Part shown: one piece after another, positions 61,991-64,000 of the stretch
Layout of the letters: every line of letters starts with the position of its first letter
Numbering within the stretch: the first letter of the stretch is position 1
NCBI GenBank assembly: GCA_035772735.1
Contig: JASDFA010000007.1
Span: forward strand, 130,052,501-130,116,500
From: Datura wrightii
Taxonomy: Eukaryota > Streptophyta > Magnoliopsida > Solanales > Solanaceae
Direction: 5' to 3'
Length of the DNA: 64,000 bases
The notes under the pieces: model-generated
The model's input: only the letters and a program-made list of their open reading frames with translations
The model's database searches: none
What the model was told of the DNA's origin: nothing
Program-made: the position numbers and the translations under genes

Positions 61991-64000
61991 TGTCACGCCC
62001 CGCGTTGGGGGTATGACTGGCACCTGGTGCCCTAGTAGGACCTAGACTGCTAACTGGTGAGCCTAAGCACATCTGGTGCCTGGCTAGCTCTAACTCAGAT
62101 TTCTGGAAATAATGGGCTATATAACAGCTGTAAACACAGCCTCCGGCCGACTGGGCCTATAGCCACCTGTATAAAACTTCAGCTAACCAGAAACATACTC
62201 ACAAAGGGGGGAACCTATGCGGGCCAACAAGGCCACCATGCTGTCTAGTTATCTGTAACTCAACAATAGAATACTGAATAACTACGTGACCAGCAAGGTC
62301 ACCACTACTATTAGACTATGGCCCCACATGGCCAACATAATCAATAATGCTAAACAGCTAAACAAAACGCACGGCCTCACACGACCGGCATAACTAACCA
62401 CAGGGAGATGAATATATACAATCTGCAAGCCTCTAGCAGTACTGATGAAATGGTCGGGACAGGGCCCCGGCCTACCCATACTATACAACAAAAGAAAATT
62501 AAATACACCTCTGAATATCAAGCTCCAGATGACAGGAGTTGATGACTCTATAAGCTGGCTGTAATCACAAGGGATCACCTCCTCGTCTATGAGTACCTGC
62601 AGGCAAGTAATGTAGCACCCCAAATGGGCGTCAGTACCACTGGTACCGAGTATGCAAAGCAACTGGATACAACTGAATACAAATAACATAACTAGCAATT
62701 CTGAATAGTAGGAGATAACTGAATCTGTAAGAACTGATAAGAACTGAATCAGACTTTCTGTGTTGTGATAGGGCAGGAGCGTACCTATAGACGCGGCGGC
62801 CTGCTGTCTATTAACTAATATATAGCACATAAATACACACACATATATATATAGCAAACAAGAGCCAATATCAACCCCCATAAGCCGGATGGCGCCAAGC
62901 AAGCAAACAATCTATATACCCCTACCCGGGTCAAAACCAACCAAAAATAAGTCACTCCACTCATCTGCTAACTACGAGCACCTCTGTCGGCCCCCTGGGT
63001 CTCCGGCTCGGGTCATAGCCTCTAATATAAATAACCGTGTCTGAGTCCGGAGGACTCCTATACTGTATTTGTAACTGTAACTGTATCTGAATCTGTTCCC
63101 TGGGCGCTTGCGCACAACAGGGCTATCTGTACTGTAATGCTGATCAGCCTGATATGGGGAAAGCTTCATCCCATCTTCGTTCAAACTGGGGATGGCATGC
63201 CACTCCTTGGAGTGACGTAACCCACCCGCTCAGTGGGCGACACAGTTACCAACCCAGGGGCGGCGAGGATGCTCAAAAGGGTGCCCTCACGACACAACGA
63301 AGTCTCAACAGACAATAAGCACATATATAGCAAGCGTGTTTAAACTAAAAAATACTATCTGAATTCTGATTTCTTATTCTAATCTCTTTTTGTATTATAC
63401 TGATTCTTATACTGCTTTATACTGAATCTGTGATCTTTATCTAACTGCATGGCTAATCTGCAGCCGAGATACTATCTAACTGTATGGCTATACTGTAGCT
63501 AAGATATCATCTATCTGTATGGCTAATCTGTAGCCAAGATACTATCTGACTGTCTGATTTTACTTTACTAACTCTTATTCTGAATATTTGTCATATTATT
63601 CTAGAAACATGCTTGCTAATCACATACTGGGCTATACTGAGTTTGGAATGCTAACTTGCCATTATGGCGCATGCTTTACTAGCTTTCGGACTGAGTACGA
63701 TATAACAACGTAAACCAGATTTACTGAACTTGCACAATACTTGATATTCAACTCCGGGAATTCTACTACGGAGTTTACTGTGCTATACAAGGCTAAAACT
63801 ACTAACTTGCTGAAGAAACTGGCTTTACATACCTTAACCTCGGTTTATCCGACTAACAGACGAAGCTCGGTCAGTACTCCAGCTATTTCTCCCAACTGCA
63901 TTTACATATATGTCAATTAGAACTAAATACACCAATATTCTGAAAGAAAATGTCACTTTCGATATATTTATAGCCTAAACTTTGGCTTATCGAAAGACGG
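61991..64000 (-). mobile_element. LTR of the dominant family, copy 5 (truncated by the window edge)
   Basis: It begins TGTCACGCCCCGCGTTGG, directly after CACCC (61986..61990), the expected left half of a 5-bp duplication. It aligns with copies 1 and 2 (GTACCTGCAGGCAAGTAATG, GGGCGTCAGTACC). Near 63430..63560 a short tandem series occurs (TATGGCTAATCTGTAGCCAAGATACTATC-like, about three units). Whether this is a solo LTR or the end of a full element cannot be told. The 206-codon minus frame at 62282..62902 is chance. Confidence 0.8.

Larger units (their letters stand above)
55354..64000 (-). mobile_element. Tekay-like Gypsy chromovirus, degenerate, interrupted near its right end
   Basis: On minus: 5' LTR (only 61970..61990 visible before an insertion), degenerate iMet PBS (61953..61967), gag, protease, RT-RNase H, integrase, chromodomain remnant, polypurine tract, and the 3' LTR 55354..57576. 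Domain order is that of Gypsy chromoviruses; the chromodomain tail suggests Tekay/Del. It lies in the upstream coding part of the Ulp1 gene. Its far flank lies beyond the window, so its target duplication cannot be checked. Most of its right LTR, if present, is also outside. Confidence 0.85.

Noticed and set aside
62282..62902. 206-codon open frame on minus
   Set aside because: It lies entirely in an LTR of the dominant family, has no recognised domain, and the matching parts of the other LTR copies are not open. Chance frame.
1..64000. tRNA, rRNA or other structural RNA genes
   Set aside because: No cloverleaf with A/B boxes or rRNA-like stretch was recognised by eye; a tRNAscan/Infernal run would be needed to exclude them fully.

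Overview
The window looks like nuclear DNA of a dicot plant. Genes are split by GT-AG introns, the background is AT-rich, and nested retrotransposons fill most of the space. The repeat families look solanaceous (LTR ends of the TGTCACGACCC / TGTAACACCCC type, a Tekay-like chromovirus, a tRNA-iMet-primed TRIM), but genus is inferred by eye, not by a search.

Left part (1-23,070): a tandem family of GDSL (SGNH) esterase/lipase genes on the + strand. Copy A is only its last two exons (2-59, 812-1008). Copies B (11,540-16,648) and C (17,852-23,070) are complete five-exon genes encoding 357 and 358 aa, with all family blocks and matching intron positions and phases. They are the only genes here that look intact and functional. 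Their introns and spacers carry MITEs, solo LTRs, a TRIM of 329 bp, and a ~680-bp fold-back element built from palindromic CCTCGTTGG...CCAACGAGG units in intron 1 of copy B.

Middle part (23,071-34,552): a PIF/Harbinger- or hAT-like MITE split by a solo LTR, then a Copia element (26,717-34,552) with both 232-234-bp LTRs, PBS, PPT and perfect AGAGG target duplication. Its gag and its pol ends survive, but the centre is decayed and holds a 3.9-kb solo LTR.

Right part (34,553-64,000): the remains of a large MULE with a MuDR-type transposase on + (35,575-50,550) and a Ulp1 (C48) protease gene on - (51,328-55,348). It was broken up by a 9.4-kb minus-strand Gypsy-type element with no recognisable coding domains (37,170-46,558), a solo LTR (47,059-50,108), a second solo LTR (52,241-54,541), and a Tekay-like chromovirus (from 55,354). 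That chromovirus is itself interrupted, 21 bp into its other LTR, by a fifth copy of the window's dominant LTR family.

Target-site duplications fix most insertion boundaries to the base, so the order of insertions can be read directly. I found no tRNA, rRNA, CRISPR array or prokaryote-type system. The most unusual pieces are the fold-back element in the GDSL intron, the Ulp1-carrying MULE broken by four LTR insertions, the complete TRIM, and the five same-orientation copies of one LTR family with a non-conserved GC-rich stretch beside the TATA box.
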